Source: Roseateles_E cavernae
GTDB lineage: Bacteria; Pseudomonadota; Gammaproteobacteria; Burkholderiales; Burkholderiaceae_C
Direction: 5' to 3'
Length of the DNA: 64,000 nt
Assembly (NCBI RefSeq): GCF_040187885.1
Contig: NZ_JBDPLH010000001.1
Span: 1,378,819 to 1,442,818 of the forward strand
The notes under the pieces are model-generated. The model was not told the origin of the DNA. It saw nothing but the letters and a program-made list of their open reading frames with translations, and made no database searches. Numbering within the stretch: the first letter of the stretch is position 1; each line of letters opens with the position of its first letter. Position numbers and translations under genes: made by a program. Shown here one piece after another: positions 8,304 to 16,450 of the stretch.

Positions 8304-9947
8304 TCAACTCGCCGGCCCCACTGCCCCCTGCGCCGCGAAGCTGTGCGCGCTGGCCAGCGGCCAGTAGATCTTGAACACATTGCCGGGCAGGTCGCCGGCC
8401 AGCAGGCTGCCGGGCTTGATGAAGGGCAGCAGATTGGCCAGCAGCCGGACTTCGTGCTTGTTGATGCGGTGGACGATGTGGGCGGCGCAGATCTCGCTGG
8501 GGTGGTGCAGGCCGGCGGCCTGTACCAGCTCGCGCAGGGCTTCCAGGGTCAGCTGGTGGAAGCGGAACACGCGCTCGGCCTTGTCGGGCACGATCAGGGC
8601 CTGCTGGCGCTGCGGGTCCTGGGTCGTGACGCCGGTGGGGCAGTGGCCGGTGTGGCAGGTCTGGGCCTGGATGCAGCCCAAGGAGAACATGAAGCCGCGC
8701 GCCGAATTGCACCAGTCGGCGCCCAGCGCCATCATGCGCGCGATGTCGAAGGCGCTGATGACCTTGCCGGCACAGCCTATCCTGATCTTGTCGCGCAGAT
8801 TCAGCCCCACCAGCGTGTTGTGCACCAGCAGCAGGCCCTCCTGCAGCGGTGCGCCGACATGGTCGGTGAACTCCAGCGGCGCGGCGCCGGTGCCGCCCTC
8901 GGCACCATCGACGACGATGAAGTCCGGCACGATGCCGCTCTCCAGCATGGCCTTGGCGATCGCGAACCACTCCCAGGGATGGCCGATGCAGAGCTTGAAG
9001 CCGGTCGGCTTGCCGCCGCTGAGCTGGCGCAGCCGCTCGATGAAATGCAGCATCTCCAGCGGCGTGCCGAAGGCGCTGTGCGAGGCCGGCGAGATGCAGT
9101 CCTCGCCGATATTGACGCCACGCGCGGCAGCGATTTCGGCGGTCACCTTGGGGCCGGGCAGCACGCCGCCATGGCCGGGCTTGGCGCCCTGGCTGAGCTT
9201 GAGCTCGATCAGCTTGACCTGCGGGTCGCGGGCATTGGCCTCGAAGCGCTCGGCGTTGAAGCTGCCGTCCTCGTTGCGGCAACCGAAGTAGCCGGAGCCT
9301 ATCTCCCAGATCAGGTCGCCGCCGTGCTGGCGGTGGTGCACGCTGATCGAGCCCTCGCCGGTGTCGTGGGCAAAGCGGCCGCGCTGGGCGCCGGCGTTCA
9401 AGGCCAGGATGGCGTTGGCACTGAGCGCGCCGAAGCTCATCGCCGAGATATTGAAGACGCTGGCCTCGTAGGGCTGGGCGCGGTCGGCGCCGATCAGCAC
9501 GCGGAAGTCGTGGCTGGGCAGCTGGGTGGGCTGCAGCGAATGGTTGATCCATTCATAGCCCAGCGCGCCGACCTCCAGCTGGGTGCCGAAGGGGCGCTTG
9601 TCGGGCTCGCCCTTGGCGCGCTGATAGACCAGCGAGCGCTGCTGGCGCGAGAACGGCGCGGCCTCGTTGTCGGCCTCCAGAAAGTACTGGCGGATCTCGG
9701 GGCGGATGAACTCCAGCATGAAGCGCAGATGGCCGATCACCGGATAGTTGCGCAGCAGCAAGCGCTTGGTCTGACGCACATCGGCCAGCCCCACCAGGCT
9801 CAGCGAACCGAAGATCACGACGGCCAGTCCGTCGACGCCGTCCAGCACCCAGGCGATCGCGCTGATCAGCGTGGCGATGATGCACAGCAGCCAGGCGCTG
9901 TAGCGGATCGGGAAATGGTGATCGAGTCGGAGCAGCCAAGCGGGCAT
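8304..9947 (-). CDS. Membrane-anchored FMN/Fe-S glutamate-synthase-like protein
   Basis: A 547-residue protein with two N-terminal hydrophobic segments (about residues 14-55) followed by a glutamate synthase FMN-binding domain. Visible are 'MSFGALSANAILALNAGA', the glycine-rich 'KPGHGGVLPGPKV', the phosphate-binding 'VVDGAEGGTGAAP', and a cysteine cluster C-x5-C-x4-C in 'GCIQAQTCHTGHC', which ligates the 3Fe-4S cluster in glutamate synthases. There is no glutaminase domain. Stand-alone proteins of this sort are common in proteobacteria and their reaction is not established. ATG 9947 is chosen; a longer frame exists upstream. Confidence 0.85.
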   Translation of the reverse strand: MPAWLLRLDHHFPIRYSAWLLCIIATLISAIAWVLDGVDGLAVVIFGSLSLVGLADVRQTKRLLLRNYPVIGHLRFMLEFIRPEIRQYFLEADNEAAPFSRQQRSLVYQRAKGEPDKRPFGTQLEVGALGYEWINHSLQPTQLPSHDFRVLIGADRAQPYEASVFNISAMSFGALSANAILALNAGAQRGRFAHDTGEGSISVHHRQHGGDLIWEIGSGYFGCRNEDGSFNAERFEANARDPQVKLIELKLSQGAKPGHGGVLPGPKVTAEIAAARGVNIGEDCISPASHSAFGTPLEMLHFIERLRQLSGGKPTGFKLCIGHPWEWFAIAKAMLESGIVPDFIVVDGAEGGTGAAPLEFTDHVGAPLQEGLLLVHNTLVGLNLRDKIRIGCAGKVISAFDIARMMALGADWCNSARGFMFSLGCIQAQTCHTGHCPTGVTTQDPQRQQALIVPDKAERVFRFHQLTLEALRELVQAAGLHHPSEICAAHIVHRINKHEVRLLANLLPFIKPGSLLAGDLPGNVFKIYWPLASAHSFAAQGAVGPAS

Positions 9948-10084
9948 GGGGGAAGCCTTTGCAGTCGCCAAGGCTGGCATGCTAAGCGCTGTTGTGCCGG
10001 CTGATCGCGCGAGCAGGGCGGCTTTGACCACCCTGCCTACAATCAATTCGACCGGGCCATGCCCGCAACCAGGGATCCCAACAC

Positions 10085-11938
10085 ATGATGTCCATCCTCC
10101 GCCCGCTGGGCTGGTTCTTCTCCAAGCTCTGGTGGCTGCTCGATGCCAGCCGTCGGGCCTTGCTGAATCTGCTGTTGCTGGCCCTCGTGGTCGGCCTGAT
10201 CGTTGCGCTCGCGACCCGCGGGCCGAAGCCGCTGGAGGACAAGACCACGCTGGTGCTGGACCTGAAGGGGCGGCTGGTCGAGCAGTATTCGGGCTCGCCG
10301 CGCGACCAGGCGATGGCCCAGCTGCAGGGCCAGTCGCCGCAGGCCCAGACCCGGCTGCGCGATGTGCTGCAGGTGCTGGAGGCGGCGGCCACCGATCCGA
10401 AGATCTCGACGGTGCTGCTGGCGCTGGACGACTTTGGCGGCGGCGGCCAGGCCGGGCTGCGCGAGGTGGCGGCGGCGCTGGAGCGTTTCAAGAAGGACAG
10501 CAAGAAACCGGTGCTGGCCTATGCCGGCGGCTACGACCAGCGCAGCTACTTCCTCGCGGCGCGTGCCGACGAGGTCTATATGCACCCGATGGGCATGGCG
10601 ATGATCGAGGGCTTCGGCCGCTATCGCAACTACTACAAGGACGCGCTGGAGCGCGTCGGCATCGAGCCCAATGTGATACGGGTCGGCACCTACAAGAACT
10701 TCGGCGAGCCTTACTTCGCCAACGCACCGTCGCCGGCGACCCTGGAGTCGGATGCCTATCTGTACGGTGATCTGTGGGCCCGCTACACCGGCGCCGTCGA
10801 GACGGCCCGCAAGCTCGACAAGGGTGCGGTGGCGCTGGGCATCGAGGAGCTGCCGCAGCGCCTGCAGGCGGTCAAGGGTGACACGGCCCAGCTGGCGCTC
10901 AAGGAGCGTCTGGTCGACGGCCTGAAGACCCGCGACGAGATCCGCGCGATGCTGATCGAGCGCGGCGCGCGCGACGAGAAGGCCAAGAGCTTCCGCCAGA
11001 TCTCGCTGGCCGCCTACCAGGCCACGCTGAAGCCCAGGACCGAGGGCGCGGCGATCGGCGTCGTCGTGGCCGAGGGCGAGATCGTCGACGGCGAGGCCGG
11101 CCCCGGCAAGGTCGGCGGCGACTCGACCGCCCAGCTGATCCGCCAGGCGCGCGAAAACGAGGACATCAAGGCCCTGGTGCTGCGTGTCAACTCGCCGGGC
11201 GGCAGCGCGGTGGCCTCCGAGATCGTGCGCCGCGAGCTGGAGCTGACACGTCAAGCCGGCAAGCCGGTGGTGGTGTCGATGGGCGATGTGGCGGCCTCGG
11301 GCGGCTACTGGATCTCGATGGCGGCCGACCGCGTGATCGCCGACGCCAGCACCGTGACCGGCTCGATCGGCGTGTTCGGCATGCTGCCGACGGCCGACAA
11401 GCTGCTGGACAAGCTGTCCATCCATACCGGCGGGCATGCGACGACCTGGCTGGCCGGCGGCGGCTATGACCCGCGCCGCCCGCTCGACCCGCGCATGCGC
11501 ACCGCGGTGCAGTCGGCCATCCAGCACATCTACGACGACTTCACCGGCAAGGCCGCCGCCGCGCGCAAGAAGCCGGTGGCCGAGATCGACGCGGTGGCCC
11601 AGGGCCGGGTCTGGACCGGCGCCCAGGCGCTGGAGCGCGGCCTGATCGACCAGCTCGGCAGCTATGGCGACGCCGTCAAGGCCGCCGCCGAGCTGGCCAA
11701 GCTGGAGGGCGAGCCGCGGCTGAACTATGTGGAGCGCGAGCGCGGCCGCATCGAGCGGCTGCTGGATGGGCTGGGCGACGTCGTCGGCGAGCGGGTGGCC
11801 GGCGCCGTGCGCGCCCAGCTGGGCGGCTTGGCGCTGCCGGCCCAGGCGGCGGTCGGCGAGCTGGCCTGGCTGGCGACGCTGGGCACGCAGGGCCGGCCGT
11901 TCGCGGCCGTCGTCCATTGCCTGTGCACGGTGCCCTGA
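10085..11938 (+). CDS. sppA: Signal peptide peptidase SppA, 67K type
   Basis: A 617-residue inner-membrane serine protease that degrades cleaved signal peptides. A membrane anchor lies at about residues 20-40. Two tandem S49 protease domains follow, as in the Escherichia coli long form. The catalytic dyad is visible: Lys204 in 'GTYKNFGEPY' and Ser405 in 'GDVAASGGYWISMA', with the substrate-pocket motif 'NSPGGSA' between them. The start is the first of two adjacent ATGs, with AGGGA 12 nt upstream. A TACAAT box at 10036-10041 may be its -10 element. Confidence 0.93.
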   Translation: MMSILRPLGWFFSKLWWLLDASRRALLNLLLLALVVGLIVALATRGPKPLEDKTTLVLDLKGRLVEQYSGSPRDQAMAQLQGQSPQAQTRLRDVLQVLEAAATDPKISTVLLALDDFGGGGQAGLREVAAALERFKKDSKKPVLAYAGGYDQRSYFLAARADEVYMHPMGMAMIEGFGRYRNYYKDALERVGIEPNVIRVGTYKNFGEPYFANAPSPATLESDAYLYGDLWARYTGAVETARKLDKGAVALGIEELPQRLQAVKGDTAQLALKERLVDGLKTRDEIRAMLIERGARDEKAKSFRQISLAAYQATLKPRTEGAAIGVVVAEGEIVDGEAGPGKVGGDSTAQLIRQARENEDIKALVLRVNSPGGSAVASEIVRRELELTRQAGKPVVVSMGDVAASGGYWISMAADRVIADASTVTGSIGVFGMLPTADKLLDKLSIHTGGHATTWLAGGGYDPRRPLDPRMRTAVQSAIQHIYDDFTGKAAAARKKPVAEIDAVAQGRVWTGAQALERGLIDQLGSYGDAVKAAAELAKLEGEPRLNYVERERGRIERLLDGLGDVVGERVAGAVRAQLGGLALPAQAAVGELAWLATLGTQGRPFAAVVHCLCTVP

Positions 11939-11950
11939 GATCGATAGGAT

Positions 11951-11978
11951 TCAAGCGCTGTTGCTGATCGGCCGATAA
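11951..11978 (+). promoter_or_regulatory. Sigma-28 (FliA) promoter of the chemoreceptor gene
   Basis: The -10 box GCCGATAA (11971-11978) is a perfect match to the flagellar sigma-28 consensus. A -35-like TCAAGCGC (11951-11958) lies 12 nt upstream; the enterobacterial consensus is TAAAGTTT with 11 nt. Transcription would start near 11985, giving a leader of about 50 nt before ATG 12036. This ties the receptor to the flagellar regulon. Confidence 0.7.
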
Positions 11979-12035
11979 ACAACGACCGGCCGGTACAGCG
12001 CCGGGTCAAGGACGGCATTGTTCGGAGGAGCAGAC

Positions 12036-13767
12036 ATGATGGATCTGACGGTCTGGATGCGGAGCTTCACGATCCGCACGCGCATGCTGGGGGCCATCGC
12101 GATGGTGCTCGGCATGTTTGCCCTGGTGGGGCTCACTGGCTTGCTGGGCGGACAGCGGCTCAAGTCCCTGAATGCCGACTTCATGGAGCATGCGGTCCAG
12201 GAATTGACCCAGCTCTCCCAGATCCGCAGCGCGCTGGCCGATGTGCGCCTGCTGGAAAAGGAAATGGTGATCAATTACGAGGACGGTGTCGCGGTGCTGA
12301 AGGCCCGCGAGAGCTGGGAGGCGGCGATCAAGCGCACCAGTGCCGGCCTGGCCGCGCTGCAGCAGGGCGAGGACGATGCGGACAACGCGCTGGCGCGCGA
12401 GGCGAGCGCGCTGATGGCCGAGTACAACAAGGCCTCGCAGCCGGTGCTGGCCCAGATCCAGGACGGCGGCTTCGACACCGCCAAGGTGGCCGACCGCATG
12501 ATGGGCCGGGCCAAGACGCATATGGCCGGTGTCGAGGAGCGTGTCAACAAGATCGCCGCCATCATCGAGCAGGAGGCGCAGGACACCCAGGTCGAGTTCA
12601 ACACGGCGATGCTGAAGATCAGCTATGTGTTCCTGGGCGTGCTGGCGGTGGTCGTGCTGCTGGTGGTGCCGCTGACCCTGCTGAACTCGCGCACCATCAC
12701 CAGCCCGATCAGCTATGCCCGCACGGTGGCGCAGGCGATCGCGGCGGGTGATCTGTACCGGCAGATCCGGGTCGAGGGCCGCGACGAGGCGGCCGACCTG
12801 CTCGGTGCGCTCAACAGCATGCAGGACTCGCTGCGCCGCCTGGTGGGCCAGGTGCGCGAGTCCACCCAACACATCGAGAGCGCCAGCGTCGAGGTGGCGG
12901 CCGGCAACCAGGATCTCAGCGAGCGCACCGAGCAGGCGGCCTCGAACCTGCAGAGCACCGCCAGCTCGATGGAGCAGCTGACCGGCGGCGTGCGCCAGAG
13001 CGCCGAAGCGGCGATGACGGCCAAGCAGCTCGCGACCTCGGCCGCCGAGGTCGCGCAGCGCGGCGGCACGGTGGTGTCCGAGGTGGTCTCGACGATGGAC
13101 CGTATCAATCAGAGCTCGCGCCGCATCGGTGACATCATCGGCGTGATCGACGGCATCGCCTTCCAGACCAATATCCTGGCGCTGAATGCGGCGGTCGAGG
13201 CGGCGCGCGCCGGCGAGCAGGGCCGCGGCTTCGCGGTGGTGGCCGGCGAGGTGCGCAGCCTGGCGCAGCGCAGCGCCGAGGCGGCCCGCGAGATCAAGCA
13301 GCTGATCGGCGCCAGCGTCGACCAGGTCGATGCCGGCTCGCAGCTGGTGCAGGACGCCGGCAAGACCATGGGCGAGATCGTCGCCTCGGTGCAGCGGGTC
13401 AGCGACATCATCGGCGAGATCGCCGCCGGCACCTCGGACCAGAGCCAGCGCATCGGCCAGGTCAACCAGGCCGTCAACCAGCTGGACCAGATGACGCAGC
13501 AGAACGCCGCGCTGGTCGAGCAGTCGGCGGCCGCCGCCGAGAGCCTGCGCGAGCAGTCGCAGCGCCTGGGAGCGGCGGTGTCGCAGTTNCACCTCGGACC
13601 AGAGCCAGCGCATCGGCCAGGTCAACCAGGCCGTCAACCAGCTGGACCAGATGACGCAGCAGAACGCCGCGCTGGTCGAGCAGTCGGCGGCCGCCGCCGA
13701 GAGCCTGCGCGAGCAGTCGCAGCGCCTGGGAGCGGCGGTGTCGCAGTTCCATCTCGACGCCACTTGA
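12036..13767 (+). CDS. Methyl-accepting chemotaxis protein, interrupted by an assembly duplication
   Basis: An inner-membrane chemoreceptor that signals to CheA. ATG 12036 has GGAGGA 6 nt upstream. Membrane segments at about residues 14-36 and 195-215 flank a four-helix-bundle-type periplasmic domain; HAMP (about 215-270) and the signalling domain follow, with the hairpin 'NILALNAAVEAARAGEQGRG'. As given, the frame breaks after an N at 13589, because bases 13430-13588 are repeated at 13590-13748 and the extra 160 bases shift the frame. Removing one copy plus the N restores a continuous 523-residue receptor ending at the TGA at 13765-13767, the usual size. No C-terminal NWETF-type CheR tether is present. 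Confidence 0.88.
13430..13588. repeat. Copy 1 of a 159-base direct duplication
   Basis: Encodes the last part of the receptor signalling helix. It is identical, as far as I can compare by eye, to 13590-13748 and is separated from it by a single N. Confidence 0.95.
13589..13589. other. Undetermined base (N) at an assembly junction
   Basis: The only N noticed in the window. It sits exactly between two copies of the same 159 bases, as expected when two contigs with unresolved overlapping ends are joined by a minimal gap. Confidence 0.9.
13590..13748. repeat. Copy 2 of a 159-base direct duplication
   Basis: Repeats 13430-13588. It continues into the genuine 3' end of the chemoreceptor gene (stop at 13765-13767). 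Confidence 0.95.
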
Positions 13768-13800
13768 GCCGCCCGGCGCATTATTTATACTTCGCAGCGA

Positions 13801-13853
13801 TAGCGCCGATTTGTTCCGGATTGCGGGCGCTCTACAAATGCAGCTAAACAGGG
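13801..13853 (+). promoter_or_regulatory. SAM-II riboswitch upstream of metX
   Basis: The sequence follows the SAM-II (metA/metX leader) pattern throughout: stem AGCGCC (13802-13807) pairs with GGCGCT (13826-13831); GATTT follows the first arm; the loop contains CCGGATTGC; and the 3' part is 'ACAAATGCAGCTAAACAGGG', matching the conserved AAATG(T/C)AGCTAAA-AGGG pseudoknot strand. SAM-II RNAs bind S-adenosylmethionine and switch off methionine-synthesis genes. It lies 64 nt before metX, with an intrinsic terminator in between. Confidence 0.93.
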
Positions 13854-13864
13854 CGCTCCAGACC

Positions 13865-13905
13865 ACCGGCGTCCGTCACAGCTAGCGGCGCCGGTTTTGT
13901 TTTTT
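13865..13905 (+). terminator. Intrinsic terminator between the SAM-II aptamer and metX
   Basis: ACCGGCG (13865-13871) pairs with CGCCGGT (13889-13895), extended inward by a G-U and a C-G pair, and is followed by a T-rich run to 13905. GGCGC at 13852-13856, at the 3' edge of the aptamer, could pair with GCGCC at 13888-13892 and act as antiterminator. SAM binding would use the GGG at 13851-13853 in the pseudoknot and so favour termination (inference). Confidence 0.8.
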
Positions 13906-13916
13906 GGAGAGTTCTG

Positions 13917-15047
13917 ATGGGAAGTGTCGGTCTGGTCGAGGCGCAGCGGCTGTCGTTTGCCCAGCCGCTGCCGTTGCGCAGCGGCGCCGAGCTGCGCGAC
14001 TATGAACTGGTCTACGAGACCTATGGGCGGCTCAATGCCGACAAGAGCAATGCGGTGCTGGTCTGCCATGCGCTGAACGCCAGCCACCATGTGGCTGGCA
14101 GCTATGCCGGCCAGGACAAGAGCGAGGGCTGGTGGGACAACCTGATCGGCCCGGGCAAGCCGCTGGACACCGAGCGCTTCTTCGTCATCGGCATCAACAA
14201 CCTCGGCTCCTGCTTCGGCTCGACCGGGCCCATGCATGTCAACCCGGCCACCGGTCGCGTCTACGGCGCCGACTTCCCGGTTGTCACGGTGCAGGACTGG
14301 GTCGATGCCCAGGCCCGCGTGCTGGACACGCTGGGCATCACGCAGCTGGCCGCCGTGCTGGGCGGATCCTTGGGCGGCATGCAGGCGCTGGACTGGTCGC
14401 TGCGCTACCCGGAGCGCCTGCGCCACTGCATCGCGATCGCCACCGCGCCCAGCCTGTCGGCACAGAATATCGCCTTCAACGAGGTGGCGCGCCGCGCCAT
14501 CATCACCGACCCCGATTTCCATGCCGGGCATTTCTACCAGCATGGCGTCGTGCCCAAGCGCGGCCTGCGGGTGGCGCGCATGATCGGTCACATCACCTAT
14601 CTGAGCGACGATGTGATGGAGCAGAAGTTCGGCCGCCAGATGCGCGCCGCCGAGCTGGGCTATTCGACCCAGGACATCGAGTTCCAGATCGAGAGCTATC
14701 TGCGCTACCAGGGCGACAAGTTCAGCGAGTATTTCGACGCCAACACCTATCTGCTGATCACCCGCGCGCTCGACTACTTCGACCCGGCGCGCGAGCACGG
14801 CGGCGATCTGAGCCGCACCTTTGCCAGCGCGCGCTGCAAATACCTGCTGGCCAGCTTCACGACCGACTGGCGTTTCGCGCCGGCCCGCTCGCGGGAGATC
14901 GTCAAGGCGCTGCTGGACAACAAGCTCGATGTCTCCTACGCCGAGATCGACGCGCCGCATGGGCACGATGCCTTCCTGCTGGAGGACCCGCGCTATCACG
15001 GGGTGTTGAAAGCCTATTTCCAGCGCATCGCGGGAGAGCTGCAATGA
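13917..15047 (+). CDS. metX: Homoserine O-acyltransferase MetX
   Basis: A 376-residue alpha/beta-hydrolase-fold enzyme that acylates homoserine at the start of methionine synthesis. The nucleophile is Ser151 in 'LGGSLGGMQALDW', with the acid in 'TTDWRF' and His in 'DAPHGHDAF'. 'ALNASHHVAG' and 'GINNLGSCFGSTGP' are hallmark MetX segments. Proteobacterial MetX enzymes linked to MetW often use succinyl-CoA, so it may be a succinyltransferase; the sequence alone does not settle this. TTGGAGAG is 7 nt before ATG 13917. A SAM-II riboswitch and terminator precede it, and metW overlaps its stop codon. Confidence 0.95.
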   Translation: MGSVGLVEAQRLSFAQPLPLRSGAELRDYELVYETYGRLNADKSNAVLVCHALNASHHVAGSYAGQDKSEGWWDNLIGPGKPLDTERFFVIGINNLGSCFGSTGPMHVNPATGRVYGADFPVVTVQDWVDAQARVLDTLGITQLAAVLGGSLGGMQALDWSLRYPERLRHCIAIATAPSLSAQNIAFNEVARRAIITDPDFHAGHFYQHGVVPKRGLRVARMIGHITYLSDDVMEQKFGRQMRAAELGYSTQDIEFQIESYLRYQGDKFSEYFDANTYLLITRALDYFDPAREHGGDLSRTFASARCKYLLASFTTDWRFAPARSREIVKALLDNKLDVSYAEIDAPHGHDAFLLEDPRYHGVLKAYFQRIAGELQ

Positions 15048-15628
15048 GCGCGCAAGGGGTGATGGAACAGATTGCGGCCCTGGTGCCCGAGGGCTCGCGG
15101 GTGCTGGACCTGGGCTGCGGCACCGGCGAGCTGCTGGCCCATCTGCAGAAGACGCGCGGCTGCACCGGCTATGGCGTCGAGCTCGATGACGCCAATCTGC
15201 TGGAGTGCGTCAAGCGCGGCGTCAATGCGATCCAGCTGAACCTGGAAGAGGGGCTGTCGATCTTCGAGGACCAGAGCTTCGACGTGGTGCTGCAGTTGGA
15301 GACCCTGCAGCATCTGCGCAATACCGAGCTGATGCTGCGCGAGACCGCGCGGGTGGGCCGCATCGGCATCGTCAGCTTCCCGAACTTCGCCCATTGGCCG
15401 AACCGCCTGCAGGTGCTGTTCGGCCGCATGCCGGTGACCAAGGTGCTGCCCTACGAGTGGTACGACACGCCCAATATCCGCGTCGGCACCTATGCCGACT
15501 TCGAGGTGCTGGCGCGCAAGAACCGCCTGCGCATCCTCGACAGCTTCGGCATCCAGCAGGGCCGCGCGGTGCGCAGCCGGCCGAATCTGCTGGCCAGCAT
15601 GGCGGTGTTCAAGTTCGATCGCGGCTAG
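15044..15628 (+). CDS. metW: Methionine biosynthesis protein MetW
   Basis: A 194-residue class I SAM-dependent methyltransferase-fold protein. Motif I is 'VLDLGCGTGELL', followed by an acidic 'GVELDD' loop and 'FDVVLQLETLQHL'. Its start codon overlaps the metX stop (ATGA), so the two are translationally coupled. MetW accompanies MetX in many proteobacteria and is needed for full homoserine acylation; its exact biochemical role is still uncertain. It shares the SAM-II control of metX. Confidence 0.93.
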   Translation: MSAQGVMEQIAALVPEGSRVLDLGCGTGELLAHLQKTRGCTGYGVELDDANLLECVKRGVNAIQLNLEEGLSIFEDQSFDVVLQLETLQHLRNTELMLRETARVGRIGIVSFPNFAHWPNRLQVLFGRMPVTKVLPYEWYDTPNIRVGTYADFEVLARKNRLRILDSFGIQQGRAVRSRPNLLASMAVFKFDRG

Positions 15629-15661
15629 CAGATACTGGGCGCTCCGGATAAGGAGACTTCG

Positions 15662-16441
15662 ATGGGCGGCGCCGTGCGCTTGGCTGCATCTCTGCTCTTG
15701 CTGCTGCTGCTACCGCAGGCCGCCGAGGCCGGCTGCACGCGCGCGATCCGCGCACCGATGGCTGCGTCGGGACGCTTGGTGATCGTGGAGAACGGGCAGG
15801 TCGATGGGGTCTGGCCCGATCTGTTGCGCCAGGTCGGCGAGGCCGTCGGTTGTCGCTTTGAGGTGACGCCGATGCCGCGAGCGCGGCTGGAACTGGAGTT
15901 CCTGAAAGGCCAGCAGCTCGACCTGCTGATCTCGGCCACCCGCACCGAGGAGCGCGACCTGCGCGGCCTGTTCGTGCCGCTATTGCATCAGCCGATGGTG
16001 CTGCTGACGCGCAGCACCGACGCCGGCCGCATCGGCAACCTGGCCGCGCTGCGCAAGAGCAGCTGGCGCATGGCCGTGCCTCGCGGCTTCCCCTTCAGTG
16101 CCGAGTACCGCGCCCTGGTCGCTGAGCTGGAGGCCGAGCGCCGCGTCGACACGGTCAATGACATCGATGCGGTCGGACGCATGCTGCGTGCCGGGCGCGT
16201 GGACTTCGCACTGCTGTCGCCACCGCAGGCCCAGGCCGCGGCCACGGATGGGCTGGTGTTCCAGCGCTTTGACGGGCTGCCGCTGATGGAGGTCGGGCTC
16301 TACCTCTCGCGCCTGAATCTGGCGCCCGCCGATCTGAGTCTGCTGCGCGACGCGTTGTCGCGCTCGGCCCGCGAGGGCCGGGTGCGTCGCGCCTTCCTGC
16401 GCTACTACCCACCCGAGGTGGCGGATCTGAACCAGCCCTGA
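15662..16441 (+). CDS. Periplasmic solute-binding-like protein, family 3
   Basis: A 259-residue protein with a clear signal peptide (residues 1-23, cleavage after AEA). The mature part follows the two-lobe family 3 pattern: 'VIVENGQVDGVWPDLLRQ' in lobe one, 'QLDLLISATRTEERD' at the ligand groove, and 'GRMLRAGRVDFALLSPPQA' in lobe two. AAGGAG is 6 nt before ATG 15662. No transport genes adjoin it; such orphan proteins in Burkholderiales have unknown ligands. It is not part of the metXW unit in any obvious functional sense, though only 33 nt separate them. Confidence 0.8.
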   Translation: MGGAVRLAASLLLLLLLPQAAEAGCTRAIRAPMAASGRLVIVENGQVDGVWPDLLRQVGEAVGCRFEVTPMPRARLELEFLKGQQLDLLISATRTEERDLRGLFVPLLHQPMVLLTRSTDAGRIGNLAALRKSSWRMAVPRGFPFSAEYRALVAELEAERRVDTVNDIDAVGRMLRAGRVDFALLSPPQAQAAATDGLVFQRFDGLPLMEVGLYLSRLNLAPADLSLLRDALSRSAREGRVRRAFLRYYPPEVADLNQP

Positions 16442-16450
16442 GCCGCCTCC

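Noticed and set aside
8133..10004. A plus-strand open frame of 623 codons opposite the glutamate-synthase-like gene
   Set aside because: Antisense of a conserved FMN/Fe-S enzyme; no recognisable features.
10043..11917. A minus-strand open frame of 624 codons opposite sppA
   Set aside because: SppA has both catalytic residues and full length on the plus strand.
12036..13847. Reading through the N into an alternative C-terminus ending at 13847
   Set aside because: The tail after the N is frame-shifted nonsense caused by the duplicated segment; the genuine end 'SQFHLDAT' and stop at 13767 is restored when one copy is removed.
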